From Algihabitans albus (lineage in GTDB: Bacteria > Pseudomonadota > Alphaproteobacteria > Kiloniellales > DSM-21159), in the NCBI RefSeq assembly GCF_003572205.1, contig NZ_QXNY01000006.1:372001-436000 (forward strand): DNA of 64,000 nucleotides, written 5' to 3'. The position numbers were made by a program, and so were the translations under genes. Under the pieces are notes generated by a model, which saw only the letters and a program-made list of their open reading frames with translations, had not been told where the DNA came from and did not search any database. Positions 53,335 to 62,097 of this stretch are shown here, one piece after another; position 1 is the stretch's first letter, and each line of letters starts with the position of its first letter.

Positions 53335-53877
53335 CTAGGCCGCCGGAAGACGGTCGCGCAGGTCTTCGAACCAGGTAAGCCGCGCCTGCGTCGCCCCGAT
53401 TTCCAGCTCAAGCCAAGCCGGCAGTTCACCGCCATTGGCCGGAGTGTGGCCGCGCAGATCCGTTAGGCGGGCCAGCTCACGCTCGAAGATCTCGACCAAC
53501 AGGTCGGTCTGCTCTAGCTGTTGCTCCAGCGACAGATTGTGCAGGAAGCGCATCTTCAAAGCGATAATCAGCTTGTTGACGTCGGTCACCTGCGGTCGCA
53601 GATTTGCCGCCAGCAGCCGTTGCAACTCGCTCTGGCCGGACTCCGTGATGCGCAGATCGTCGTTCTCGCCGCTGCTGTCGACCGGTTCGACCAAGCCTTC
53701 GACCTTCAACAGCTCCAGCGGCGAGGCCAGAAGTTCGAGCGACGGCCCGACCATGCGTCCGGTAAAATGGCGAACTTCGCCCGCCACTTCGGCGTAACTT
53801 TTGGGCGCGTCAGCCAGAAGACCAAGCGCCAGGAGGCGGATCGCTTCGCTTGGGACCAGGGAATTGTCGCGGTACAT
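53335..53877 (-). CDS. PadR-type winged-helix regulator
   Basis: The 180-residue protein opens with the PadR-like segment 'SEAIRLLALGLLADAPKSYAEVAGEVRHF' and a wing ('LLKVEGLVEPV...DDLRITESGQSELQRLL', to about residue 95). A helical, Leu/Glu-rich C-terminal half (about 100-175) suits the PadR dimerisation arm. ATG at 53877 starts just before the first helix. A perfect 7+7 inverted repeat 26 bases upstream is a likely own operator. It converges on the ParA gene. Confidence 0.75.
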   Translation of the reverse strand: MYRDNSLVPSEAIRLLALGLLADAPKSYAEVAGEVRHFTGRMVGPSLELLASPLELLKVEGLVEPVDSSGENDDLRITESGQSELQRLLAANLRPQVTDVNKLIIALKMRFLHNLSLEQQLEQTDLLVEIFERELARLTDLRGHTPANGGELPAWLELEIGATQARLTWFEDLRDRLPAA

Positions 53878-53902
53878 CGCCGGAGCTCCTCGCTGCACGA
53901 CT

Positions 53903-53919
53903 GATCTATATCATAGATC
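53903..53919. promoter_or_regulatory. Inverted repeat upstream of the PadR-type gene
   Basis: GATCTAT-ATC-ATAGATC has perfect seven-base arms and lies 26-42 bases before the start codon, in an AT-rich spot that also suits a -10 element. Autoregulation is inferred from position. Confidence 0.6.
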
Positions 53920-54021
53920 CTTGACCGTTTCATGTCGAACGAGCAAGCGATAATCAGTCTCAAAAAGGGATATCATCCTTCACGCCACGCTCCGACACCG
54001 TGAGTCGGTCTTCGCTGACCT

Positions 54022-54783
54022 CTAGTCGGCCGGTCCGCCAGGGGGTGCGGCGGCTCCCGGAAGACCTTCCACCGCTGCCTCGGCACGGGCCTGCCAACGG
54101 CCCGCCAACTGCGGCTCCGGCGGCGTTCCGAACGCACCGTAGCGCAGCTTCTCGGACAGGCTGCGCATGGCGCCGACGTGTCCGGCTTCGGCGGCCCGCT
54201 CGTACCAGTGGCGGGCTTCGGCCTGATCGGGGGCGACCCCGCGGCCCTGGGCGAAATCCTGAGCGAGATCGAACAGACCGGTCGGGAGGCCGGCCACGGC
54301 CAACATCCTGTGGGCGGCATGGGCTTCGGCCCAGTCGCCGGTATGAACGAAGAGAATGGCGGCGAGCCGCTGGTGCCTCAGCAGGTCTGGGGCCAGGGCA
54401 AGCGCCCGCCGCAGGTGGGGGATGGCCTGCGGATACATGCGTAGGCCGGTCATGACCGAGGCTGCGTCGAAATGCGCCTGGGGGTCGTCCGGCCGCCGGC
54501 GGGCGATCGTCACGAAGCGGTCGATCGCTTCGGTTTCCCGGTAGGTGGCGAGCAAGCCCCAGGCCAGACGCCGCTCGGCCTCGATATCTGACGGGTCCGC
54601 AGTCAGCGCGGCCCCGCAAGGCTCGACCGCCGCCACACGCGGCGCGGCGCGGCAGGCTTGCGCCCATCCCGATGCTTGGCTGGATACCTGGCCGGATTCC
54701 GGTTCGGACGCCAGGGCCGCGCGTTGCCCCGGAGCGATCAGCAGCGGCAGCAGCACGACCAAGGATGCCGCTGCCGCCTTCAT
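54022..54783 (-). CDS. Secreted TPR/Sel1-repeat protein
   Basis: The 253-residue protein has a signal peptide (residues 1-25, cut near ALAS), TPR-like helix pairs from about residue 60 to 150 ('DPSDIEAERRLAWGLLATYRETEAIDRFV', 'DPQAHFDAASVMTGLRMYPQAIPHLRRAL') and one Sel1 repeat ('AEARHWYERAAEAGHVGAM', about 190-208). It is probably a periplasmic scaffold. Its start overlaps the stop of the FemAB/GNAT-like gene by four bases, so the two are co-translated. The C-terminus is Pro/Ala/Gly-rich. Confidence 0.8.
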   Translation of the reverse strand: MKAAAASLVVLLPLLIAPGQRAALASEPESGQVSSQASGWAQACRAAPRVAAVEPCGAALTADPSDIEAERRLAWGLLATYRETEAIDRFVTIARRRPDDPQAHFDAASVMTGLRMYPQAIPHLRRALALAPDLLRHQRLAAILFVHTGDWAEAHAAHRMLAVAGLPTGLFDLAQDFAQGRGVAPDQAEARHWYERAAEAGHVGAMRSLSEKLRYGAFGTPPEPQLAGRWQARAEAAVEGLPGAAAPPGGPAD

Positions 54784-55946
54784 TCCGGTGCGGTCGCGCG
54801 GTAGGGGCTCCAGTCCCCCAGGGCCGCGATCTCCGCGCGCACCGCCTGGGCTTCGCGTTTCAGGAAGTGGGCGACCGCTTCACGGAAACCGGGATCGGGA
54901 ATGAGATGCGCGGAGTAGGTTTCGACCGGCAGGTAGCCCCGCTGGATCTTGTGTTCGCCCTGGGCACCGGCTTCGACGCGCTTCAGGCCCTGCGCGATGG
55001 CGAAGTCGATGGCCTGGTAATAGCAGGCCTCGAAGTGCAGGAATCTGTGGTCGGCGGCGCAGCCCCAGTTACGGCCGTAGAGCGCATCGTCGCCCATCAG
55101 ATTGAGGGCGCCGGCCAGAACCTCGTCGCCTTGCTCGGCGACGATCAAGACGACTCTGGGGCCGAGCCGTTCGCCGAGCAGCAGGAAAAAGTCGCGGGTC
55201 AGGTAGGGCCGAGACCACTTCTTGTCGATCGTGTCGAGATAGAAGCGGTGAAAGGCATCCCAATGCCGCTCCTGGATCTCGTCCCCGACCAGCGCGCGCA
55301 GGCGAAGACCGCTCTCCTGCACCTTGCGGCGCTCTTTCTTGATCGCCTTTCGCTTACGGCTGACAAGCGTGTCCAGGAAAGCGTCGAAGCTTGCATAGCC
55401 GGGATTGTGCCAATGGTACTGCAGCCCGATCCGCGTCAGCAGGCCGGCCTCGCCCAGACGCGTCCACTCCTCTCGTTCGGGAAAGGTGACATGGAGAGAC
55501 GAGGCTTCGTGCCGCTTGGTCACTTCGGCCAAGCCGGCGATCAGGGTACGGCAGAGTCTGTCCCGCTCCATGCCCGGTCGGGAAAGCAGGCGCGGCCCCG
55601 TCACCGGGGTGAAGGGCACCGACGACTGGAGCTTGGGATAGTAGCTTCCGCCGGCCCGCTCGTAGGCGTCGGCCCAGCCCCAGTCGAAGACGTACTCCCC
55701 GTAGGAGTGGCTTTTGAGATAGAGCGGCACGGCACCCAACAGCGTGCCGTCGGGCTTTTCCAGCAGCAGATGCTGGCCGAGCCAGCCGCGTTCCGCCGTG
55801 GCGGAGCCGGAGTCCTCGACGGCACTGAGGAAAGCGTGACTGACGAAGGGATTGGCCGTTCCGGCACAGGCATCCCACTGGTCGGCGGTGACCTCGCCAA
55901 GCGAGGCGACCGTGCGCAGGGTCAGGCTATCGGCTCCGTCGGGCAT
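54780..55946 (-). CDS. FemAB/GNAT-like acyltransferase (DUF482, peptidogalycan-biosynthesis-like)
   Basis: The 388-residue protein matches the PF04339 group by eye: 'NPFVSHAFLSAVEDSGSA' near the start, 'PLYLKSHSYGEYVFDWGWADAYERAGGSYYPKLQSSVPFTPVTGPRLL' (about 75-122) and 'LYGRNWGCAADHRFLHFEACYYQAIDFAIAQGL' (about 297-330). The fold is a double GNAT as in FemAB proteins. The biochemical role is unsettled; cell-envelope aminoacyl transfer has been proposed for relatives. It is coupled to the TPR gene. Confidence 0.86.
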   Translation of the reverse strand: MPDGADSLTLRTVASLGEVTADQWDACAGTANPFVSHAFLSAVEDSGSATAERGWLGQHLLLEKPDGTLLGAVPLYLKSHSYGEYVFDWGWADAYERAGGSYYPKLQSSVPFTPVTGPRLLSRPGMERDRLCRTLIAGLAEVTKRHEASSLHVTFPEREEWTRLGEAGLLTRIGLQYHWHNPGYASFDAFLDTLVSRKRKAIKKERRKVQESGLRLRALVGDEIQERHWDAFHRFYLDTIDKKWSRPYLTRDFFLLLGERLGPRVVLIVAEQGDEVLAGALNLMGDDALYGRNWGCAADHRFLHFEACYYQAIDFAIAQGLKRVEAGAQGEHKIQRGYLPVETYSAHLIPDPGFREAVAHFLKREAQAVRAEIAALGDWSPYRATAPE

Positions 55947-56012
55947 GTTGGGAGTTTAGGTGCGGCTGGCGCTCTGGCAAGACAAGCTTGGGTGTCTTGC
56001 CGACCTCCGGCA

Positions 56013-57977
56013 TCAGACGGCTGCCTGCGCGCTGCCCAGGCGACTCTGGTCCGCCGGGCGCCAGACCCAGACCGCCAGCGGAGTTTCCCGCCCTCGCAAG
56101 GTAACCTCGCCATGGCGATGGAAGCCGAAGGGGATGCCACCGGCTGCCTCGCCGGCCCGCTGGATGGTGGTCTCGGAGGCGACGATGGCTGCTTGCAACT
56201 GCCGCGTCAGGCCCTCCAGGCGGCTGGCGACGTTGACACTGTCGCCCAGAACCGTGAACTCGAAGCGGCTCTCTCCCCCGATGTCGCCGACGATGACCGG
56301 CCCATGATGAATGCCGATGGCGGTTTTCAGGCGCGGTAGACCCTCTGCCGCCAGCTCGTCCGACCAGGCCGAGATGCTTGCCTGCAGGTCCACTGCGGCG
56401 GCCAGGGCACGGGCCGCCTCGCCGGGCAGAGGGTCGGGGACGCCGAAGACGGCGAGCGCGCCGTCCCCCAGATACTTGTCGAGTGTGCCGCCCTGGCCAA
56501 AGACCGCGCGTTCGACACGGCTGTGGAAGCCGCGCAGCAGCTCGATCGTCTGTGCGCTAGGCAAGGATTCGCAGACCGCCGTGAAACCGATGATGTCGAA
56601 AAAGACGACCGTTGCCGACTGCTGTCCGGTCAGGCTGTAGGGCTCGTTTTTCGCAGCCAGCCGCTCGGCGACGGCCGGCGAGAAGTAGCGCGAGAGGTTC
56701 CGCCGCTCGCGGGCGACGGCCTCGCGTCGCCGCTGCTCGGCCCGGCTGCGCATCAGCGCACCGAAGCCGGCGGCGAGTGCCATCAGACCGAGCGGTACGG
56801 CGAGCGCCAGCCAATACTGCCAGCGGACGAAGGCCAGATACGCCAGCCCGGTCCAGAGCGTTCCGGGGACCAGCAGAGCCAGCGGTACCGCCAGCGGGTG
56901 CAGGCGGCGCGCGGCGCCGTAGGCCAGCACCGCTCCAAGTCCGGCGGCCAGGATATCCAGGCCGTGCAACCATTCCGGCCGAACCAGACTGCGGCCCTGC
57001 AGCAGGTTGTCCAGCACCGTGGCCGTGTAGGCGACCGAGGGAAGAGCCGAATCGTAAGGGGTGACGAAAACCGGTACGGCGGCCGCGGCCGTGCTCCCGA
57101 CGATCACCGCCTTGCCCCGCAACTCGGAGTCGGGCACGGCTCCGTTCAGTAGATCGATCAGGCTGTAGCTCGGAAAGCTTCCCGCCGGTCCGTAGAAGTT
57201 GACGGGCAGGCGCATGCGCCGGTCGACCTCGAACCGCAGGTCGCCGAGGCTGATCGATTGGCCCACTTCGGCGGTCAGATCGCTGCGCGGTAAGCGGTGG
57301 AACTGTCTCGCCGCCTGCAAGGTCAGCGAGGGGTAGAGGGTGCCTTCGAAGGCGACCACCGTTGCTTCGCTGCGCAACGCGCCGTCCGGCGCCAGCAGCA
57401 CCGACATATGCCCGAGTGTCGCGGCCGCTTCGCTGAAGGAGCGGGGCGGCAGCAGAGTACCGCTGGCGTGCGGTAGAGGGCCGATGGCTTGTGGGGATCT
57501 CCGATAGCGCTGCAATGCGGTTCCGTCGGGCGGAAGATCCGACGCCTCCAGGCGCGCCAGCATCTGCGGGCCGAAGGTAAAGGCGTAGCCCAGGGTGACG
57601 TTGCCCGCCCTGGCGATCGCTTCGGCCAGCGCCGCGTCCGCGCGTTCTTCTTCGTCGGTACCGCCGCCTGTGGCGAACAGAAGGTCGAAGACGATCAGGC
57701 GCGCCTCGGCCGACGTCAGGCGCTCCACCGCCCGGGCCAGATCGAACCGCGAAGGCGGCCAGCCGCCCAGGGCTTCCAGGCTCGGCTCGTCGATCAGAAT
57801 CAGGATGACGTCGGGGCCAGGGGCGATGGGGCCGCGCAACTGAAAGCGCCAGTCGAGGGTCGGCGCCTCCAACCGCTGGATCATAGGGGCATCGAGCAGA
57901 AGGAAAGCGAGCAGCGCTGCCAGGAAACCGACCGCCGCTGCCGTTAATCGCTGAGGCCGCCATGGCTGTGAGCGCAT
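56013..57977 (-). CDS. CHASE2-domain class III adenylate/guanylate cyclase
   Basis: The 654-residue protein has one N-terminal helix, a periplasmic CHASE2 domain (about residues 35-330), three close membrane helices (about 350-430) and a class III cyclase domain (about 460-640). Metal-binding Asp residues are visible in 'VVFFDIIGFTAV' and 'YLGDGALAVFG', and 'FTVLGDSVNVASRLEG' is the substrate/transition-state segment. It would make cAMP (or cGMP) in answer to a periplasmic signal. ATG at 57977 was chosen; the open frame upstream has no family support. A FecR gene sits upstream on the same strand, a common pairing. Confidence 0.92.
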   Translation of the reverse strand: MRSQPWRPQRLTAAAVGFLAALLAFLLLDAPMIQRLEAPTLDWRFQLRGPIAPGPDVILILIDEPSLEALGGWPPSRFDLARAVERLTSAEARLIVFDLLFATGGGTDEEERADAALAEAIARAGNVTLGYAFTFGPQMLARLEASDLPPDGTALQRYRRSPQAIGPLPHASGTLLPPRSFSEAAATLGHMSVLLAPDGALRSEATVVAFEGTLYPSLTLQAARQFHRLPRSDLTAEVGQSISLGDLRFEVDRRMRLPVNFYGPAGSFPSYSLIDLLNGAVPDSELRGKAVIVGSTAAAAVPVFVTPYDSALPSVAYTATVLDNLLQGRSLVRPEWLHGLDILAAGLGAVLAYGAARRLHPLAVPLALLVPGTLWTGLAYLAFVRWQYWLALAVPLGLMALAAGFGALMRSRAEQRRREAVARERRNLSRYFSPAVAERLAAKNEPYSLTGQQSATVVFFDIIGFTAVCESLPSAQTIELLRGFHSRVERAVFGQGGTLDKYLGDGALAVFGVPDPLPGEAARALAAAVDLQASISAWSDELAAEGLPRLKTAIGIHHGPVIVGDIGGESRFEFTVLGDSVNVASRLEGLTRQLQAAIVASETTIQRAGEAAGGIPFGFHRHGEVTLRGRETPLAVWVWRPADQSRLGSAQAAV

Positions 57978-58141
57978 CGCGCCTACTCCAGATCTTCCGC
58001 CGACAGCCGCCCCCGACAGCCGTTGCAGCGGCTGCCGCGCAGGGGAAGGCGACTGGTCGATACCGAAGCTTAACAGTCTGACTTCGCTATGACACCAAAG
58101 CCTGCTGCCGTCGGCGGCAGGGGCTGTGGCGATGATCGGGC

Positions 58142-58846
58142 TTAGCGAAGCGTCGTACGCTCGACGGCGTCTATCACGCGTACGGCGTTCCAACGGACCG
58201 GCTGGGCGGCCATCGGCTGCGACAGCGTAACGTCGACACCCTCGCCGCCGGTCAGCAGAAGTCGGCCGCCTTGGGTGTCGGTGACTTCGACGCGGCCGCC
58301 CAGCACCAGCACCGAGGTGGTCTCGGCGCTGGCCTCCACGATCCATTCGGTCGAACGGGACGAGGCGATGGCGGCGCGGGTTTCCACCGACCAGCCGAGC
58401 GAGCTGATCTTGGGGACGCTGGCTCGCAGGATCCCGACGACGAGGGTCAGGAAGCGTGGGCGTCGGTCTTGCACGTTCAAGGCGTCGAGATAGTACTGGA
58501 CCAACACGCGGGAGTTCGGACCGACGGTGATGACGGTGCCGTCCAGAAAGGCCAGGCGCAAGCGTCCGTCGCCGGACGTCATGATTTCGTCGAGCCGCTG
58601 GACGTCCAGTCCGGCTTCGACCGTCAGACTCGTCAAGCCGCGCTGCAGTACGGCCCGGCCGCTGACGGCTTCGACCTGCGCGACCGTCTCCTGGGCCTGC
58701 GCCGCCGATCCGGCGGCCATCAGCGACAGACAGAAGATTGCCAGGCAGGCGACTCTTGCACAGGGGGTAACGGCGCTCTGAAGTCTCAAAATCCTCGTCC
58801 CGCGAGGGGACGTCGCAAAGCGAGCTATCGAGGGAAAAAAGTTCAT
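58142..58846 (-). CDS. FecR-domain periplasmic protein
   Basis: The 234-residue protein has a signal sequence (hydrophobic about residues 30-47, cut near AQAQ) and a FecR fold ('VEAVSGRAVLQRG', 'GDGRLRLAFLDGTVITVGPNSRVLVQYY', 'SVETRAAIASSRSTEWIVEA', 'VLVLGGRVEVTD'). FecR domains next to CHASE2 cyclases are thought to act as the periplasmic signal partner; there is no FecI sigma factor here. ATG at 58846 has GTGAGG upstream. It is 164 bases ahead of the cyclase gene on the same strand. Confidence 0.88.
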   Translation of the reverse strand: MNFFPSIARFATSPRGTRILRLQSAVTPCARVACLAIFCLSLMAAGSAAQAQETVAQVEAVSGRAVLQRGLTSLTVEAGLDVQRLDEIMTSGDGRLRLAFLDGTVITVGPNSRVLVQYYLDALNVQDRRPRFLTLVVGILRASVPKISSLGWSVETRAAIASSRSTEWIVEASAETTSVLVLGGRVEVTDTQGGRLLLTGGEGVDVTLSQPMAAQPVRWNAVRVIDAVERTTLR

Positions 58847-59135
58847 AACGGATTGCCTCACGGATAGGCCGATGGAGCCTCGGCGGGAGAAGATCGACCC
58901 TAACGGTGCCTCTTGTCGCTCCTAAAGCGGCAACTTGAAACTAATCGTATACATCTGCTGTGAGGGCAATCTCATCGTTCGCTAACCCTAAAGGAGAGGT
59001 GGATCGCTCCAGGTGCCTGCGCGCGAGGAAGACGGCTGGCCTGAGAGGTTTCGTTCGGGCTAGTCTTTCTGGGTACTTTGTGGATGCTTTCTGGGGGCGC
59101 GACGCGGTCGAACCGACGGAACGGAAGGAGTGGTC

Positions 59136-59510
59136 ATGCTGACGAGGCGAGGGTTCTTGGCTTCGGCGACTGCGGTCGTGGGGGTCGCGGTAGGCGCTCC
59201 GGCTTCGGCGCACCATGGATGGCGCTGGACGGACGATGGCACCTTCGAGCTGACTGGCGTGATCCGCGAGGCGCGGCTCGGCAATCCTCACGGTATTCTG
59301 GAGGTGGATGCCGAAGAGGAGCGCTGGATCGTCGAGGTGGGTCAACCGTGGCGCAACGAGCAGGCCGGTCTGACCGATGCCCTGCTGTCGGTCGGGCGCG
59401 AGATCGTGGCGTCCGGTCAGCGCGCCTCCGATGAGACTGAGCTTCGGATGAAGGCGGAACGCCTTTCCATCGACGGTGTGCTCTACGATCTCTATCCGAA
59501 CCGGGACTAG
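59136..59510 (+). CDS. DUF6152-family secreted protein
   Basis: The 124-residue protein has a twin-Arg signal (LTRRGFLASA, residues 2-11, cut near ASA-HH) and a small beta-rich domain beginning 'HHGWRWTDDGTFELTGVIREARLGNPHG', the DUF6152 pattern. Its function is unknown. The mature protein starts with two His residues, which could bind metal. AAGGAG lies seven bases before the ATG. A membrane-protein gene follows 18 bases later. Confidence 0.75.
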   Translation: MLTRRGFLASATAVVGVAVGAPASAHHGWRWTDDGTFELTGVIREARLGNPHGILEVDAEEERWIVEVGQPWRNEQAGLTDALLSVGREIVASGQRASDETELRMKAERLSIDGVLYDLYPNRD

Positions 59511-59528
59511 CGGATCGGGACAGCGGCG

Positions 59529-59975
59529 GTGGAGGTCCTGCTGGCCCTGGAAGCGACGGAGGTCGCCACCGTTCTGCGCAGCTCGCGCTGGCTCTATCCG
59601 CTCGTCAATGCCGGGCATATTCTCGGCCTTGCCCTGCTAGTCGGTGCGATCGTTCCGCTCGATCTCCGCAGGCTCGGCTTTTGGCGAGCCGCGCCGGTCG
59701 AGGCTCTCGAGCGCGTTCTGAGCCAGACGGCGGTGGCCGGGCTCTGTCTCGCGATTCTTACGGGTGCGTTGCTGTTTGCGGTTAGCGCGACCGACTATGC
59801 GTCTCTCGATCTCTTTTTGATCAAGATGGCGTTGGTGAGCCTGGCGGTCGCCAACGCCGTCCTGGCCCGGCAACGAGTGCTGGCGCGGCGCCGGACCGCG
59901 CCTTTCGCCGCCGTCTCCTTGTGCCTCTGGTTGACCGTGCTGGGCCTCGGCCGATTGATCGGCTATCAGCTCTAG
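59529..59975 (+). CDS. Small four-helix membrane protein (DUF6644/DUF2214-like)
   Basis: The 148-residue protein has four hydrophobic helices (about residues 22-45, 65-88, 94-112 and 124-143). 'SRWLYPLVNAGHILGLALLVGAIVPLDLRRLG' resembles DUF2214/DUF6644 membrane proteins, in which a His in the second segment could bind heme or metal. The GTG start lies 18 bases after the DUF6152 gene, so the two form an operon and probably act together. The stop overlaps the convergent OsmC gene by four bases. Confidence 0.7.
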   Translation: MEVLLALEATEVATVLRSSRWLYPLVNAGHILGLALLVGAIVPLDLRRLGFWRAAPVEALERVLSQTAVAGLCLAILTGALLFAVSATDYASLDLFLIKMALVSLAVANAVLARQRVLARRRTAPFAAVSLCLWLTVLGLGRLIGYQL

Positions 59976-60505
59976 GAAACTGCGGCTTCCGCGACGACCT
60001 GCTTGCTCTCGATCCGGGGCGGCTGTTGAATCGTCTGCAGCACGACGCAGAAGCGTTCGGTCAGTTTCAGCAGCTGATCGATCCGCTCCTGCGGCTCGTC
60101 CGTCTCCAGATCGAACGTCAAGCGAATCGCCTGGAAGCCGACCGGTGCCTCCCGCTCGACACCCAGCGTCCCGCGAAAGTCCAGGTCGCCTTCGACCAGT
60201 ACCCGGCCGCCGCGCAGATCGAACCCGATGGCGGTCGCGACGGCGCGCAGCGTCACCCCGGTACAGGCCGCCAGCGCTTCGAGCAGCATGTCGCCGGAGC
60301 AGGCCTGATCGCCCAGGCCGCCGGCGGCGGGATGCAGCCCGGCGTCGACCAGGGCCCGGCCGGTGTCGACCTTGCAGGAGATGCCTTCGTCGAGCCGACC
60401 TTCGGCGCGGAAGGTCACGACGCCGGCCTTCGCATCCTCGCGGTACTTCGACTTCAGGGGAGCCTGCAGCGCCTTCAGCTCTTCTGCCGTGATCGGGTCG
60501 CTCAT
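59972..60505 (-). CDS. OsmC-family protein
   Basis: The 177-residue protein has the OsmC/Ohr-type fold with Cys residues in 'LLEALAACTGVTLRAVA' (about 81) and 'LTERFCVVLQTIQQPP' (about 152). The second is set in 'RFCVVLQT' rather than the usual 'HxxCPyS', which is common in the OsmC-like branch often found with sulfur or ABC-transport genes. It lies 13 bases after the ABC ATPase gene, so it is the fourth gene of the sulfonate-type importer operon. ATG at 60505 has AGGAG upstream. Confidence 0.83.
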   Translation of the reverse strand: MSDPITAEELKALQAPLKSKYREDAKAGVVTFRAEGRLDEGISCKVDTGRALVDAGLHPAAGGLGDQACSGDMLLEALAACTGVTLRAVATAIGFDLRGGRVLVEGDLDFRGTLGVEREAPVGFQAIRLTFDLETDEPQERIDQLLKLTERFCVVLQTIQQPPRIESKQVVAEAAVS

Positions 60506-60518
60506 CCGTTTTGTCTCC

Positions 60519-61256
60519 TTATGAAAGGTCGAGTGCGGTGACGATCTCCTCCTCCAGCGCGCGCACCTCGGGGGCGGTGCGGGCGCGGGGGCGGGGAAGA
60601 TCGACGTGGATCTCGCGGTCAATGCGGCCCGGATGGCCGCGCATGACCAGAATGCGGTCGGACAGGGTCACGGCCTCTAGCACGTCGTGGGTGACGAAGA
60701 CGAGCGTGAAGCGCGAACGCTCCCAGAGCGCCAGCAAGTGCTGCTGCAGTTTCTGACGGGTGAAGGAGTCGAGCGCGCTGAAAGGTTCGTCCAACAACAG
60801 GAAGCTCGGCCGCCGGACGAGCGCGCGGGCGATGGCCGTGCGTTGGGCCATGCCGCCGGAGAGTTGGCGGGGATAGGCCTCCGCGAAGCGGCTCAGCCCG
60901 ACATCTTCCAGCGCCTCGGCAATGCGTGCCTCCTGCTCCCGCGTCGGCAGGTCGAGCAGCGCCAGGCGCACGTTTTCGCGGACGCTGAGCCAGGGCATCA
61001 GCCGCGGCTCCTGAAAGACCATGCCGACCTCCGGCGTGGGCCCCTCCACGGTCCGGCCGTCGAGCGACACCGCCCCGCTGGTCGGAGTCTCCAGTCCCGA
61101 GACGATGCGCAACAGGGTCGACTTGCCGCAGCCGGAGGTGCCGACCAAGGATACGATCTCGTGCTGGCCGACGCTCAGCGTCACGCCCTCCAGCGCCCGG
61201 TGGGCCACGCCCGCGCTGGCGTCGAAGGTCTTCCCCAGACAGGTGATCTCAAGCAT
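60519..61256 (-). CDS. Sulfonate/nitrate-type ABC transporter ATPase (SsuB/TauB-like)
   Basis: The 245-residue ATPase has Walker A 'GTSGCGKST' (about residues 39-47), Q-loop 'VFQEPRLMPW', signature 'LSGGMAQRTAIARAL', Walker B 'FLLLDEPFSALD' and 'VTHDVLEA'. Its start overlaps the permease end by eight bases. It drives the importer formed with the 61249 and 62097 products. Confidence 0.92.
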   Translation of the reverse strand: MLEITCLGKTFDASAGVAHRALEGVTLSVGQHEIVSLVGTSGCGKSTLLRIVSGLETPTSGAVSLDGRTVEGPTPEVGMVFQEPRLMPWLSVRENVRLALLDLPTREQEARIAEALEDVGLSRFAEAYPRQLSGGMAQRTAIARALVRRPSFLLLDEPFSALDSFTRQKLQQHLLALWERSRFTLVFVTHDVLEAVTLSDRILVMRGHPGRIDREIHVDLPRPRARTAPEVRALEEEIVTALDLS

Positions 61257-62097
61257 CGGCCTTCTCCTGGGTTCCGCCGTAACCGTCCTGCCAGGACAGA
61301 AGTCGGGTCGATGCGGCCTCGATCAAGGCATCCGAAAGTTTACCGGCCAGGGCGAAAAGGATCAGGGCGCCGATGATCACGGCCGGCCGGCCGGTCATCT
61401 GCCCGTCGATCATCAGGAAGCCGAGACCCTCGCTGGCGCCCATCAGTTCGGCCGCGATCACGAACATCCAGCCGAGCGCGAGGCCAGCACGCAGCCCGGT
61501 CATGTAGCTGGGCAGGGTGGCCGGCACCAGAATGCGGCGCACCAGATCGAACCGCGACAGACCGCAGATCCTGGCGACCTCGACCAGCTTGCGGTCGGTG
61601 CCGAGAATCCCGGTCACGAGGTTCAGGTAGATCGGAAAAAAGACGCCGACCGCGATCAGCAGCACCTTCGAGGTCTCGAAGATCCCGAACCAGAGAATGA
61701 AGAGGGGAACCCAGGCCAGGGAAGGCACCGCCTTCAGCGCCTGAATCGTCGGATCGAGCAGTTCGCGCAGAATACGTGAGCTGCCGGTCAAGGCACCCAG
61801 CAGGGTCGCCGCCGCCGCGCCGACGGCGAAACCGAGGGCGACGCGCCAGACGGTGATCAGGATATGGTCGATCAGCTCGCCGGACCGCCAGAGGTCGGCC
61901 AGCTCGCCGAAGACCTCGCCGGGCGCCGGCAAAAGGAAACTGGGAATCAGTTCCAGGCGGGCCGTCGTTTCCCAGGCGAGCAGCAACGCAACGGGCAGGA
62001 TCAGGCCCTTGAAGCGCGCGACGGAGAAGACGGCGGCCTTGGCCGCCGTCCCCCGCCAGCCGAGCGTCACCCGGCGCTCGCTGTTTTCGGCCAGCAT
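61249..62097 (-). CDS. Sulfonate/nitrate-type ABC transporter permease (SsuC/TauC-like)
   Basis: The 282-residue membrane protein has about six helices and the EAA loop 'LVEVARICGLSRFDLVRRILVPATLPSYMTGLRAGL' (about residues 170-205). ATG at 62097 shares one base with the binding-protein stop (TGATG); the GTG one codon earlier is less likely. It forms the channel of the importer. Confidence 0.92.
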   Translation of the reverse strand: MLAENSERRVTLGWRGTAAKAAVFSVARFKGLILPVALLLAWETTARLELIPSFLLPAPGEVFGELADLWRSGELIDHILITVWRVALGFAVGAAAATLLGALTGSSRILRELLDPTIQALKAVPSLAWVPLFILWFGIFETSKVLLIAVGVFFPIYLNLVTGILGTDRKLVEVARICGLSRFDLVRRILVPATLPSYMTGLRAGLALGWMFVIAAELMGASEGLGFLMIDGQMTGRPAVIIGALILFALAGKLSDALIEAASTRLLSWQDGYGGTQEKADA

